From: Acidobacteriaceae bacterium
Lineage (GTDB): Bacteria; Acidobacteriota; Terriglobia; Terriglobales; Acidobacteriaceae
Reading direction: 5' to 3'
DNA length: 64,000 nucleotides
Assembly: GCA_030041515.1 (NCBI GenBank)
Contig: JASHNS010000014.1
Span: 1-64,000, forward strand
In this document: positions 35,080-43,706 of the stretch, piece after piece
Position numbering within the stretch: position 1 is the first letter of the stretch
How the letters are laid out: each line of letters starts with the position of its first letter
Notes under the pieces: generated by a model
Database searches by the model: none
Told to the model about the DNA's origin: nothing
The model's input: the letters and a program-made list of their open reading frames with translations, nothing else
Made by a program: the position numbers and the translations under genes

Positions 35080-36302
35080 AACAAACGTGGCGCTGGTTCG
35101 GGCCGGAAGATCCTGTTCCCCTGCAGTACGCTGCACAGGCAGGGGCAACCGGAATCGTATCGGCGCTCCATCATCTGTATCGTGGCGAGGCGTGGCCGCA
35201 GGAAGAGGTCCTGCGGCGGCGCGATGCCATCGCCGCGGCCGGGCTCGAGTGGTCGGTCGTGGAAAGCATCCCCATGCACAACTCCATCAAGCTGCGCTCG
35301 GGGCCGTATCGACTCCATATTGGCGCGTGGATCGATTCGATGGCGGCCATCGCGCACGCCGGCATCAGAACCATCTGCTACAACTTCATGCCGGTTGTGG
35401 ACTGGGTGAGGACCGACATCGCCTGGCGTCTGCCGTCAACGGGCTACGCCGTTCGCTTCGACGCCATCGACTTCGCCGCGTACGACCTTTTCATCCTGAA
35501 GAGGGGCAAGGCCGAGGAGGACTACTCCGTGGAGAGAAGGGAAGACGCGCGCCAGCGGTTCGAGCAGATGACCGGCGCGGAGATCGAGCGCCTGGAACGC
35601 ACGCTCATTGCCGGCCTCTCCGCCTCGGAGTCCTCCTATGATCGCGAGTCGATGCGCGCGGGGATCGCAGCGTACGAAGGGATGACCGCGGAGGATCTGC
35701 GCGCGTCGCTGCTGGCATTTTTGCGAGAAGTGGGTCCGGTGGCCGAGGAACTCGGACTTCAGCTTGCCCTTCATCCGGATGACCCGCCCTGGTCGCTCTA
35801 CGGCCTGCCGCGCATCGTATCGACGGCGGATGATCTGCAGAAAATCCTGTGCGGCTACGATTCGCCAGTGAATGGGATCACCTTCTGCGCCGGTTCGCTT
35901 GGCGCGCGGAAAGACAACGACCTGGTCGCCATCGCTCGAGCTTGTGCCTCTCGCATTCATTTTCTGCATCTGCGCCAGGTGCGCCGCGAACCAGATGGGT
36001 CTTTTCATGAGGCCGAACACCTTGCGGGAAGCTCGGATATGATCGGCATCCTTCGCGCCATGCTGGCAGAGGAACGCAGGCGGGCAGAGACCGGACGGAG
36101 GGACTGGGAAATCCCCATGCGGCCGGATCATGGGCACCTGCTCGGGGACGACATCGGCAAACCCGGCAATGCGGGGTATTCTTTCGTCGGACGGCTCAAG
36201 GGATTGGCGGAGCTTCGCGGAGCCATTCACGGACTCCAGTCGGCTCTGCCGGAATTGCGAGGCCCGGGATGGAAACCGGACGAAGCAGGATCGGCGCCGT
36301 GA
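35076..36302 (+). CDS. uxuA: Mannonate dehydratase
   Basis: A 408-residue enzyme of hexuronate breakdown that converts D-mannonate to 2-keto-3-deoxygluconate. Conserved UxuA features: the N terminus TWRWFGPEDPV, SIPMHN (about residue 67), YNFMPVVDWVRTD (about 108-120), LHPDDPP (metal-binding, about 236-242), FLHLRQVRR and MRPDHGHLLGDD near the C terminus. Length is normal. ATGA overlap with the lactonase upstream and GTGA overlap with the SDR downstream indicate one operon. No uxuC or kdg kinase/aldolase gene is present in the window, so the rest of the pathway must be elsewhere. Confidence 0.95.
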   Translation: MKQTWRWFGPEDPVPLQYAAQAGATGIVSALHHLYRGEAWPQEEVLRRRDAIAAAGLEWSVVESIPMHNSIKLRSGPYRLHIGAWIDSMAAIAHAGIRTICYNFMPVVDWVRTDIAWRLPSTGYAVRFDAIDFAAYDLFILKRGKAEEDYSVERREDARQRFEQMTGAEIERLERTLIAGLSASESSYDRESMRAGIAAYEGMTAEDLRASLLAFLREVGPVAEELGLQLALHPDDPPWSLYGLPRIVSTADDLQKILCGYDSPVNGITFCAGSLGARKDNDLVAIARACASRIHFLHLRQVRREPDGSFHEAEHLAGSSDMIGILRAMLAEERRRAETGRRDWEIPMRPDHGHLLGDDIGKPGNAGYSFVGRLKGLAELRGAIHGLQSALPELRGPGWKPDEAGSAP

Positions 36303-37081
36303 ACGACTTCTCCGGCAAAGCGGCTCTGGTAGCGGGAACCACGGGAATCGGGCGCGCGATTGCGCTGCGCCTGGCCGCTGGGGGCGCGCGGGTCCTGGCC
36401 TGCGGCGTCGACACAACAGCCAATGCTGATCTGCACGCTCACGCTGCTGCGCAGGGTCTGGCAATCGAAGTGGAGTTCTGCGACGTTTCCGTTCCCGCCT
36501 CGGTGGAACATGTCGTTCATGCCGCATCGGAACGAATGAGTCGAATCGATATCCTGGTGAATGCCGCCGCGATCCATCCCTTCGGGAGTGTGCTGGAGAC
36601 CGATCCCGAGACCTGGAACCGCTGCATGGCCATCAATGTTGGGGGAATTTACCTGCTCGCACGCGCCGTGATTCCCGTGATGAAGCAGAACGGCGGCGGC
36701 AGCATCATCAATCTCGCGTCTGTGCAGGGATACGCCTGCCAGCCAGGTGTAGCCGCCTACGCGACTTCCAAAGGCGCCATTCATAGTCTCACCCGTGCGC
36801 TCGCCCTGGACCATGCCGCCGATGGCATCCGGGTGAACTCCATCAGCCCCGGATCGGTGCGCACTCCGATGCTGGCGAATTCGGCGGCCCATTTCGCTGC
36901 GGACATCCCAGTGGAAGCCGCCTTCGCCCGTTTCGGAGCCGCGCACCCCCTGGGGCGTATCGGAACTCCCGAGGAAGTCGCCGAACTGGCGGCATTCCTC
37001 GCTTCAGACAAGGCGGCGTTCTGCACCGGCTCCGACTTTCTTGTGGACGGAGGACTGCTCGCCGGTCTTGGCGTGCGCTGA
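36299..37081 (+). CDS. Short-chain dehydrogenase/reductase, probably sugar-acid oxidoreductase
   Basis: A 260-residue NAD(P)-dependent SDR. The GTG at 36299 is chosen because it overlaps the uxuA stop (GTGA) and follows AGCAGGA; an ATG ten codons upstream would overlap uxuA more. The cofactor motif is AGTTGIGRAIA, the NAAA-type motif is LVNAAAIHPFG, and the catalytic Tyr-Lys pair is in AAYATSKGA. The C-terminal end ASDKAAFCTGSDFLVDGG is typical of classical SDRs. Operon position suggests a fructuronate/mannonate-type or KDG-type redox step, but SDR specificity cannot be read from motifs. Confidence 0.85.
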   Translation: MNDFSGKAALVAGTTGIGRAIALRLAAGGARVLACGVDTTANADLHAHAAAQGLAIEVEFCDVSVPASVEHVVHAASERMSRIDILVNAAAIHPFGSVLETDPETWNRCMAINVGGIYLLARAVIPVMKQNGGGSIINLASVQGYACQPGVAAYATSKGAIHSLTRALALDHAADGIRVNSISPGSVRTPMLANSAAHFAADIPVEAAFARFGAAHPLGRIGTPEEVAELAAFLASDKAAFCTGSDFLVDGGLLAGLGVR

Positions 37082-37169
37082 TGCACGTGCATCATGGCGC
37101 GAAAATCTCTGGTCTGCCGAGTGACGGGGCGGGGTCGGCGCCAGGGAAAAGGAGCCGGCGATGCGCTTC

Positions 37170-37208
37170 CGCAAATGTTCTTTTTGCGGCAAAACGATCA
37201 TTTTCTGG
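37170..37208. promoter_or_regulatory. Double motif upstream of the ROK kinase gene
   Basis: CGCAAATGTTCT (37170-37181) and AAACGATCATTTTCTGG (37192-37208) both recur before the glycosidase gene at 51227, the second with one mismatch. Possible promoter boxes TTGCGG (37184-37189) and TATCCT (37209-37214) would place the second motif between them. The 291-base gap 37082-37372 shows no gene. Confidence 0.45.
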
Positions 37209-37372
37209 TATCCTTTTATTGCATAAATGGCACCCCCTCCCTCCCATCCCGGTTCGGAGAGTTCGTTCGCCGCGCGCCTCATTGTGCCGCCGGCCCGCGG
37301 GCCGGCGCACTCTTTGAACTACAGCATGCATTCGCGCTGTCCCTTGAGTTCGGGGAATTGGAGTAGACCAAG

Positions 37373-38305
37373 ATGACAGTCCTCGCGGTCGACCTGGGAG
37401 GAACGCATGCGACCTGCGCCGCAGTCGAAGGCAGGAAAATTCTGGCTTCGGAGACGGTGAACCTTCCCCAATCTCTGCCGCTGGCTGCCGCGCTCGCAGC
37501 CATTGCGCCTCCGCTGCACAAGCTCCATTCGACCTGGACGGCGGAAGGGATCGGCTTCGGATTTTGCGGACTGGTCGATCCAAATCGCGCGCGCATCACT
37601 TCCACCAATGGCAAATACACCGACGCGGTGGGTGTGGATCTGACAAGCTGGGCGCGCGAAGAGTTCGGGCTGCCGCTTCGCCTCGAAAACGATGCCCGCC
37701 TGGCGCTGCTGGGAGAGTGGTATGCCGGAGCAGCGCGCGGAGAGACGGACATCGTCATGTTTACCCTCGGCACGGGGATTGGAGGGGTCGCCATGATGGG
37801 CGGCCATCTCGTGCGCGGCAAACACCAGCAGGCCGGCGTCCTTGGAGGGCATATACCGGTCACCCTTATCGGCCGGCGCTGTACCTGTGGAGGGGTGGGA
37901 TGCGCGGAATCCGAGGCCTCGGGGTGGTCGCTTCCCCTGATTGCGGAATCCTGGCCTGGCTTCGCCGACAGCGCTCTGGCTCCAGGAAAAGTCACCTTCG
38001 AAAACGTATTTGCCTGGGCGGCGAAGGGTGACAAGGTCGCTCAACAGCTCGTTGACCACTGCCTGAGGGTTTGGGGGGCGGCGGCCGTCGCTGCTGTTCA
38101 CGCCTTCGACCCGGATTTGCTGGTGTATGGCGGCGGAGTGATGAAGAGCGCCGCCGTGATCCTGCCTTATGTACAGGATTATGTTCGGCAGAACGCCTGG
38201 ACTCCATGGGGTACAGTCCGGGTGACGGCCGCGCTGCTTGGCAACGATGCTGCTCTCCTTGGTGTGACTCCGCTCTTCGAACAGGAGCTTTCCGTTGTAC
38301 GATAG
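37373..38305 (+). CDS. ROK family sugar kinase (glucokinase-like)
   Basis: A 310-residue cytoplasmic protein. The ATP motif DLGGTHATC opens the sequence, the second phosphate motif is FTLGTGIGGVAMM, and the ROK zinc-binding cluster is CTCGGVGCAES (about residues 170-180). There is no N-terminal helix-turn-helix, so it is a kinase rather than a ROK repressor. Likely substrates are glucose, mannose, fructose or an amino sugar. The ATG follows GGAG. It overlaps the start of the phosphomannose-isomerase-like gene by 11 bases, suggesting that the two act in sequence on one hexose. Confidence 0.9.
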   Translation: MTVLAVDLGGTHATCAAVEGRKILASETVNLPQSLPLAAALAAIAPPLHKLHSTWTAEGIGFGFCGLVDPNRARITSTNGKYTDAVGVDLTSWAREEFGLPLRLENDARLALLGEWYAGAARGETDIVMFTLGTGIGGVAMMGGHLVRGKHQQAGVLGGHIPVTLIGRRCTCGGVGCAESEASGWSLPLIAESWPGFADSALAPGKVTFENVFAWAAKGDKVAQQLVDHCLRVWGAAAVAAVHAFDPDLLVYGGGVMKSAAVILPYVQDYVRQNAWTPWGTVRVTAALLGNDAALLGVTPLFEQELSVVR

Positions 38306-40025
38306 GTTCCCTTACATTCCGTCCGGTTCCCGCGAAGAATGCTTCGATGGATGGCCTGCCGTCATTTCGCGAATCCGGCCCCGCGTCCGTTCGGGCGCGG
38401 TTGTCGCGGTTGAGTGTTATCCGGGGACGTCGATCGAAGAATTCCATCGGGAGCTGACGGCCGGCATCTCTGGAGCGCGTATCGTTCGCACGCTCGATCT
38501 GTTCCGGCCCGCTGCGGAGATTGAGAAAATGCTCGCGCCAGTCCTGGGCGACGATCCCGTGTTCGGCATGATGAACCCCATTGGGATCGAGGATTTCTTC
38601 GACCCGCAGCTTCTGCGCGCCGCGCGCGCGCGCTGCAGCAGCGCCGGTGAGCCGCTGGTGATCCTTGGGCCGGGAGCCACATCGGTGTGCCCCGAGCCTG
38701 CTCTTCTGGTCTATGTCGACATGGCCCGCTGGGAACTGCAGCTGCGGCAACGGCGGAATGAGATCGCGAATCTGGGAGCCGACAATTTCGAAGAGCGCGC
38801 TTCTCTCAAATACAAGCGCGCCTTTTTTGTGGACTGGCGTGCCGCCGACCGGCTGAAGGCAAAGCTCCTGACCAGGATCGATCTGCTGGTGGACGGCAAC
38901 GAGCCGAACCGGCCCAAAGCCATCGCGGGAGACGTATTTCGGCGCAGCCTGGCCGCGGCCGTGAAGCGGCCATTCCGCGTGGTCCCGTTCTTCGATCCCG
39001 GACCCTGGGGTGGGCACTGGATGGAGCGAGTCTGTGGATTGCCGGAGGATGGCGCCCCGAACCATGCGTGGTGTTTCGATTGCGTCCCGGAAGAAAACAG
39101 CCTGTTGCTCGGCTTCGGCGACTGCCGCGTGGAAATCCCCTCGCTGGATCTCGTCCTGTTTCAGGCTGAGCAGTTACTCGGCAAGAACATCTACTCCCGT
39201 TTCGGCGCTGAGTTTCCCATTCGCTTCGACTTCCTCGACACCATCGGCGGGGGCAATCTCTCGCTCCAGGTACACCCCCTCACGTCGTACATACGCGAGC
39301 ATTTTGGGATGGACTACACGCAGGACGAGAGCTATTACATGCTGGACGCGGAGCCGGATGCGTGCGTGTATCTGGGGCTGAAGGAGCATGTCGATCGGGA
39401 GGCAATGCTGCGGGATCTGGAGCTCGCGCAGGAGGGGGATTTCGATTTTCCCGCGGAGAACTATGTGAACCGCTTTCCGGCGCGCAGGCACGATCATTTT
39501 CTGATCCCGGCGGGAACGATCCACTGCTCGGGAAGAAACAGCATGGTGCTGGAGATCAGCGCGACGCCCTACATTTTCACGTTCAAGCTGTGGGACTGGG
39601 GGCGGCTGGGGCTGGACGGACGGCCGAGGCCGATTCACCTCCGCCATGGCTATGCCAATATCCAGTGGGACCGCACCACGGAATGGGTCCGCCGCTCCCT
39701 CATCAACCGCGTGGAACCGCTGGCCGCGGGCACTGGATGGCGCGAGGAGCGCACGGGCCTGCACGCACTGGAATTCATCGAAACTCGGCGTTACTGGTTT
39801 ACGTCCCCGGTTCCCCACGACACCCAGGGTACGGTGCACGTGCTCAATCTCATCGAAGGCGATCGGGCCGTCGTCGAGAGCCCGTCCGGCGCCTTCGATC
39901 CCTTCATCGTGAACTACGCCGAAACGTTCATCGTCCCGGCTGCCGTCGGTCCGTATACGATCCGGCCGTGCGACAACGACAAGAACCGGGAGCACGGCAC
40001 CATTCAGGCACGAGTGAGAGTCTGA
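38295..40025 (+). CDS. Class I phosphomannose-isomerase-like protein with extra N-terminal domain
   Basis: A 576-residue protein starting at TTG (38295), supported by AGGAG seven bases ahead and by overlap with the kinase gene. From about residue 213 (PFFDPGPWGGHWM) to the end it resembles class I mannose-6-phosphate isomerase: QVHPLTSYIREHFG holds the first zinc ligands and HDHFLIPAGTIHCSG the later ones. Residues 1-210 are a separate alpha/beta domain reminiscent of nucleoside/sugar kinase folds, with VVAVECYPGTSIEEFHREL where a P-loop might sit but no GxxxxGKS/T. The combination suggests hexose-phosphate isomerisation linked to a regulatory or degenerate kinase domain. Confidence 0.8.
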   Translation: MYDRFPYIPSGSREECFDGWPAVISRIRPRVRSGAVVAVECYPGTSIEEFHRELTAGISGARIVRTLDLFRPAAEIEKMLAPVLGDDPVFGMMNPIGIEDFFDPQLLRAARARCSSAGEPLVILGPGATSVCPEPALLVYVDMARWELQLRQRRNEIANLGADNFEERASLKYKRAFFVDWRAADRLKAKLLTRIDLLVDGNEPNRPKAIAGDVFRRSLAAAVKRPFRVVPFFDPGPWGGHWMERVCGLPEDGAPNHAWCFDCVPEENSLLLGFGDCRVEIPSLDLVLFQAEQLLGKNIYSRFGAEFPIRFDFLDTIGGGNLSLQVHPLTSYIREHFGMDYTQDESYYMLDAEPDACVYLGLKEHVDREAMLRDLELAQEGDFDFPAENYVNRFPARRHDHFLIPAGTIHCSGRNSMVLEISATPYIFTFKLWDWGRLGLDGRPRPIHLRHGYANIQWDRTTEWVRRSLINRVEPLAAGTGWREERTGLHALEFIETRRYWFTSPVPHDTQGTVHVLNLIEGDRAVVESPSGAFDPFIVNYAETFIVPAAVGPYTIRPCDNDKNREHGTIQARVRV

Positions 40026-40061
40026 GTATCGCAGGAAGATCCGAAAGGGAATCGCCCAGGA

Positions 40062-40093
40062 CAGAAGGCGAGTGCCGCGGCACTCGCCTTCTG
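40062..40093. terminator. Perfect 32-base palindrome between convergent genes
   Basis: CAGAAGGCGAGTGCCG (40062-40077) is followed directly by its exact reverse complement. A 14-15-pair stem between the phosphomannose-isomerase-like gene and the convergent TonB receptor gene should terminate transcription from both sides, although no long T-run follows. Confidence 0.7.
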
Positions 40094-40115
40094 CATTCAG
40101 TCTTCAGCTTCCGAT

Positions 40116-43100
40116 TCAGAACATGATCTTCATCGAAAGTTGAATTTGCCGGGCGGTTCCGGTGCCCACGAGTGTATTGTCCTGGTCGGCAATCGTTCCG
40201 CTGACTTCGCCAAAGGTCTCGTTCGTGGAGCACCCGAAAACGCTGTACGAATTGCAGATTCCAACGCCCGGATTGCCGAAATTGGGATGGTTCAGGATGT
40301 TGAAGAGATCCGCACGGAACTGGAACTGGCTCTTCTCCGTGAGCCGGAAGTTTTTCATTCCGGAGAAATCCCACTGGAAGAAGCCAGGGCCGCGCAGACT
40401 ATTACGGCCGACGTTGCCCAGGGTGGAGGGATCGCCGGGAACGCCGTTGAAGTTGGACGGGACCGCGTAAGCCTGCACGTTATAGGTATGGTAGGGCCAG
40501 GAGAAATTCGAAAGCTTGATCGGCTGGCCGGTCGAATTGGGGCGCGTGGACAGGCCGAAGATGCCTCCGCCCGAGTCGGTGACGTCCAGCGGTACGCCGG
40601 TGCGCGTCTGCACGATCGTGGAAGCCTGCCAGCCACCAAAAGCAGTACGCACCAGAGCATTGTGACCCTTCAGGCCTGAGAAGTTGTAAAGGACGCTGCC
40701 CGTCAGGTTCTGCCGGATGTCCCAGTCGCCTGGGCCTATGTCGAAGTTCGGATTATACGGGTCGGAGAAGCTGTTGAAGACGTTCACCATGTCGTCGATT
40801 TCGTGCGACCACGTATAGTTGCCTTCCACATTCAGCCTGCTGCCGTTGTGGCGCACCTGCACCTGGAGGGCGTTATAGCTGGAGTGCAGTTCGTCCGCCT
40901 CCAGATACTCATTGGCATATCCGGGCAGCGGATAGGCCTGGGTAAAGTAATTCGCGGGATTCAGGTTAAGCGCGGCGAAATCGATCCCGGCATCCTGATG
41001 ATGATCTTCATTCCCGGTGTAATTGACGGTGAGAACGGTGGACGGCAACACCTCCTGCTGGATACCGAAGAGCCAGTTCGCCGAATACGGGTCATGTCCA
41101 TTGCTGGGGAACATGTACACGTTCTGCGTGCCCGCCGGCAGGGCGGGATTCGACATTGGATAAGCCAGCGGCAACTCGAAAGCATTGACTGAGTAGCTTT
41201 CGTAGGCGGGATTATTGCTGAGCAGATTCACCCCGAAATGCATGGGGTTGTAGAAGAGGCCATAGTAGGCGTGAACCACCGTCTTTCCGTGGCCGAACGG
41301 GTCATAGCTCAGTCCCAGGCGCGGCGCCGCATCGGAGAGCGGTCCCGAATAGAGCGGTTGATTCGCCGGGGTGAAGCTCTGCGTGGCAAAGTCGAAATTG
41401 GGTGCCACGTTGTCCCTGAAGCTCCAAACCGTATTGATGTCCTCGCGCAAGCCGAGACTCAGTGTGAGTTGATGAGTCATGCGCCAGTCGTCCTCGGCAT
41501 ACAAGTCCCAGTTGGCGTTGCGCACCCCCACATAATTCTGGAATCCGATCTTCGACAGCGTGAAAGGCTGATCGTTCTCCAAAGCGGAAAAGCTGCCGAA
41601 CGAGAAGGTCTGCTGAGGACGGAGCCACTCATCGATACGATTGAACTGGATCTGCGCTCCGAAACGAAGCGTGTGGCGCTGTACGGTCTTCGTGGCATTA
41701 TCCAGAATCTCAAAAACCGTCTGCGGATTGACCTGGTTGAAGGTATTCGGCCCGGGCAAACTACCCAGATTGGTGAAGAATCCACCGAAACCGACGAGCG
41801 GTTTGGGCGTATTCGAGTTCGTATCGGAATAGAACCTGTGAACCGCCACGCTCAGCTCATCGATTAGCGTTGGCGTGAAGGTGTGCGTGTCATCGACCAT
41901 CAGAGACTGGTTGTTGTCGACCTGCGGGGACACCTGCCCCTCATTCAGTCCGTAGGTGTAATTGGTCAGGCTGTTATCGATGTTATAGCGAACAAACATC
42001 CGATCGCTATCCTTCACGGCCAGGTCCACGCGGATCGAGCCGCTGTCTTCGCGAAGTACGGTCGGCAAGGCTGCCGGGTCGTAGACAAGATCGGAGCCCG
42101 CGGCTGGATCGGTAGCGTCCGTAAATCCTGGAACGGCGCATGATGCCGGAGCAGGAATTGAAGTACAGCCGGCCGGGAGGGGCGCCAACTGCGCCAGCAC
42201 CGGCTGCATGGCCGAATCGAACTGCGAACGAACATAGGCGCTGGGAACCGAATAGAGGTTCTGGATCTGGGTCGTGTGCTGGCGAATCCCTTCGTAGTCG
42301 CTAAAGAAGAACAGCCTGCTTCTCAGGATCGGGCCGCCGAAATTGCCGCCGAACTGGTTCATCCGCAATGGCACCTTCGGATTGGTCAGGGTGTTGGCAA
42401 AATAATCCTTTGCATCGAGAGCATCATTGCGGAAGAAATCGAAGGCCTCGCCATGGAACTGGTTGGTGCCGCCCTGCGTAACGATGTTCATCTGCGGCCC
42501 CAGCGAGTGGCCCACCTCGGCGCTGTAACCGCTGTTGGCGAAATCGATCTCCTGAATGCTGTCGATGCTCGCGCGAGTGAGCCGTGACTGTTCCTGGCCC
42601 TCGGTTTCGTCAAAGCCGTTGATGTCGGGGCGCGATGAATTCTGACCGTCCAGGGTAACGTTCAGTCCCGTCATGAAGTTCTCCTGACCATTCACGCTTC
42701 CCTGGAAAAATCCGGTCGAGTTCACCGATCCCGGCGCAATCTCCAGAAAATCCATCACGTCGCGGCCGTTCGTGGGCAGGTTGCGAATCTGGGTCCGGTC
42801 CAGAGTGGTCCCGGCTGTCGCGTTGGTAGTATCCACCGTCGTAGCGGTGCCGGTCACCGTCACATTCTCGGTCGCCACAGCCACCGATAACTTCAGATCC
42901 ACGCGCACCGTGGCGCCCACATTCAGCACGAAAGGCTTCGTTGTCGTCTTCTGGAACGAGCTTGCGGTCGCCGTCACCACGTAGTTGCCAAACTGCAGGC
43001 CCGGCGCCGAGAAAATGCCGGCGCTGTTGGTTTCCGCTTTCGTGATGATGCCGGTTTGCGTATTCGTGACGATCACCGACGCATGAGGAATGACGGCGCC

Positions 43101-43286
43101 GGACGGATCCGTGATGGTGCCCGTGATCGTGCCTGTATCGAATGTGCTGATGTTCTGCGCATGCGATACGAAATTCGGCAGTAGTAATGCCAGCACCAGG
43201 ACCGACGCAAAGCGAGCGCCGGCAAATCCAGCACGGCGCCCACCCCCAGTCTCACTCGCTCCAATCCGCTTCAGAAGTTGTGCCAT
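40116..43286 (-). CDS. Oar-type TonB-dependent outer-membrane receptor (second copy)
   Basis: A 1056-residue outer-membrane receptor. The ATG follows GGAGG. A signal peptide (about residues 1-43, FVSHAQ) precedes a carboxypeptidase-regulatory domain (TGTITGTITDPSGAVIPHASV) and a plug with LPTNGRDVMDFLEIAPG and NVTLDGQNSSRPDINGFDE. The rest is a barrel ending in phenylalanine (QLSMKIMF). It is clearly a paralogue of the receptor at 21-25 kb in architecture, but with different loops. It lies in the middle of the sugar-catabolic locus, so it is the most likely importer for the glycan processed by the neighbouring enzymes. Its promoter region has AACGATT and CGCATGTTCT, similar to motifs elsewhere in the locus. 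Confidence 0.92.
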   Translation of the reverse strand: MAQLLKRIGASETGGGRRAGFAGARFASVLVLALLLPNFVSHAQNISTFDTGTITGTITDPSGAVIPHASVIVTNTQTGIITKAETNSAGIFSAPGLQFGNYVVTATASSFQKTTTKPFVLNVGATVRVDLKLSVAVATENVTVTGTATTVDTTNATAGTTLDRTQIRNLPTNGRDVMDFLEIAPGSVNSTGFFQGSVNGQENFMTGLNVTLDGQNSSRPDINGFDETEGQEQSRLTRASIDSIQEIDFANSGYSAEVGHSLGPQMNIVTQGGTNQFHGEAFDFFRNDALDAKDYFANTLTNPKVPLRMNQFGGNFGGPILRSRLFFFSDYEGIRQHTTQIQNLYSVPSAYVRSQFDSAMQPVLAQLAPLPAGCTSIPAPASCAVPGFTDATDPAAGSDLVYDPAALPTVLREDSGSIRVDLAVKDSDRMFVRYNIDNSLTNYTYGLNEGQVSPQVDNNQSLMVDDTHTFTPTLIDELSVAVHRFYSDTNSNTPKPLVGFGGFFTNLGSLPGPNTFNQVNPQTVFEILDNATKTVQRHTLRFGAQIQFNRIDEWLRPQQTFSFGSFSALENDQPFTLSKIGFQNYVGVRNANWDLYAEDDWRMTHQLTLSLGLREDINTVWSFRDNVAPNFDFATQSFTPANQPLYSGPLSDAAPRLGLSYDPFGHGKTVVHAYYGLFYNPMHFGVNLLSNNPAYESYSVNAFELPLAYPMSNPALPAGTQNVYMFPSNGHDPYSANWLFGIQQEVLPSTVLTVNYTGNEDHHQDAGIDFAALNLNPANYFTQAYPLPGYANEYLEADELHSSYNALQVQVRHNGSRLNVEGNYTWSHEIDDMVNVFNSFSDPYNPNFDIGPGDWDIRQNLTGSVLYNFSGLKGHNALVRTAFGGWQASTIVQTRTGVPLDVTDSGGGIFGLSTRPNSTGQPIKLSNFSWPYHTYNVQAYAVPSNFNGVPGDPSTLGNVGRNSLRGPGFFQWDFSGMKNFRLTEKSQFQFRADLFNILNHPNFGNPGVGICNSYSVFGCSTNETFGEVSGTIADQDNTLVGTGTARQIQLSMKIMF

Positions 43287-43706
43287 GGACGCCTCCGAGG
43301 AAACCCAAAGAATTCAATTCATTTCAGAACGAGAGCCGCATGTTCTGTTAATCGCCATACAGACTATGAAGACTTTCTAATCGTTGTCAATAGACATCTT
43401 TCTACTTTCCTTTTGGGGCGCGGGTCAACTCCGGGCACGGGCGGTGGTGCCTTGCCGCACCACCTCCGACATTCTGTGAAGCCGGGCCTGCAAGTGACTG
43501 ATTGTTCAGGTTTTGGAGAGTGTGGCCGGGCTCCTGAAGAGAGAAAACCAGATCGCCGCGCAATGTTTTGCGGCTGGGAATCAGGGCAGGCGCTCCAGTT
43601 TCGCAACGATCATCGACTGTCGCCATGCGTATGGAAGCGTGCGCTAAACGCGATGGCTATGCTGCGGATTCCCGTCACGCCGCGACTCGCACAATAAGGA
43701 GCCGCA
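43287..43706. other. 420-base intergenic region between TonB receptor and DUF4185-like gene
   Basis: It holds the TonB receptor promoter on the left. A stem-loop with 8-base arms (GGTGGTGC at 43443-43450 and GCACCACC at 43457-43464) lies near the middle and could be an RNA element or a weak terminator of the DUF4185-like operon. No convincing coding sequence is seen. Confidence 0.35.
43361..43390 (-). promoter_or_regulatory. Probable promoter of the second TonB receptor
   Basis: On the minus strand TTGACA (43390-43385) is followed 18 bases on by TAGTCT (43366-43361). AACGATT lies in the spacer, overlapping the end of the -35 box, and resembles the AAACGATC motif of the locus. CGCATGTTCT lies on the plus strand at 43338-43347, just downstream of the start. 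Confidence 0.4.
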
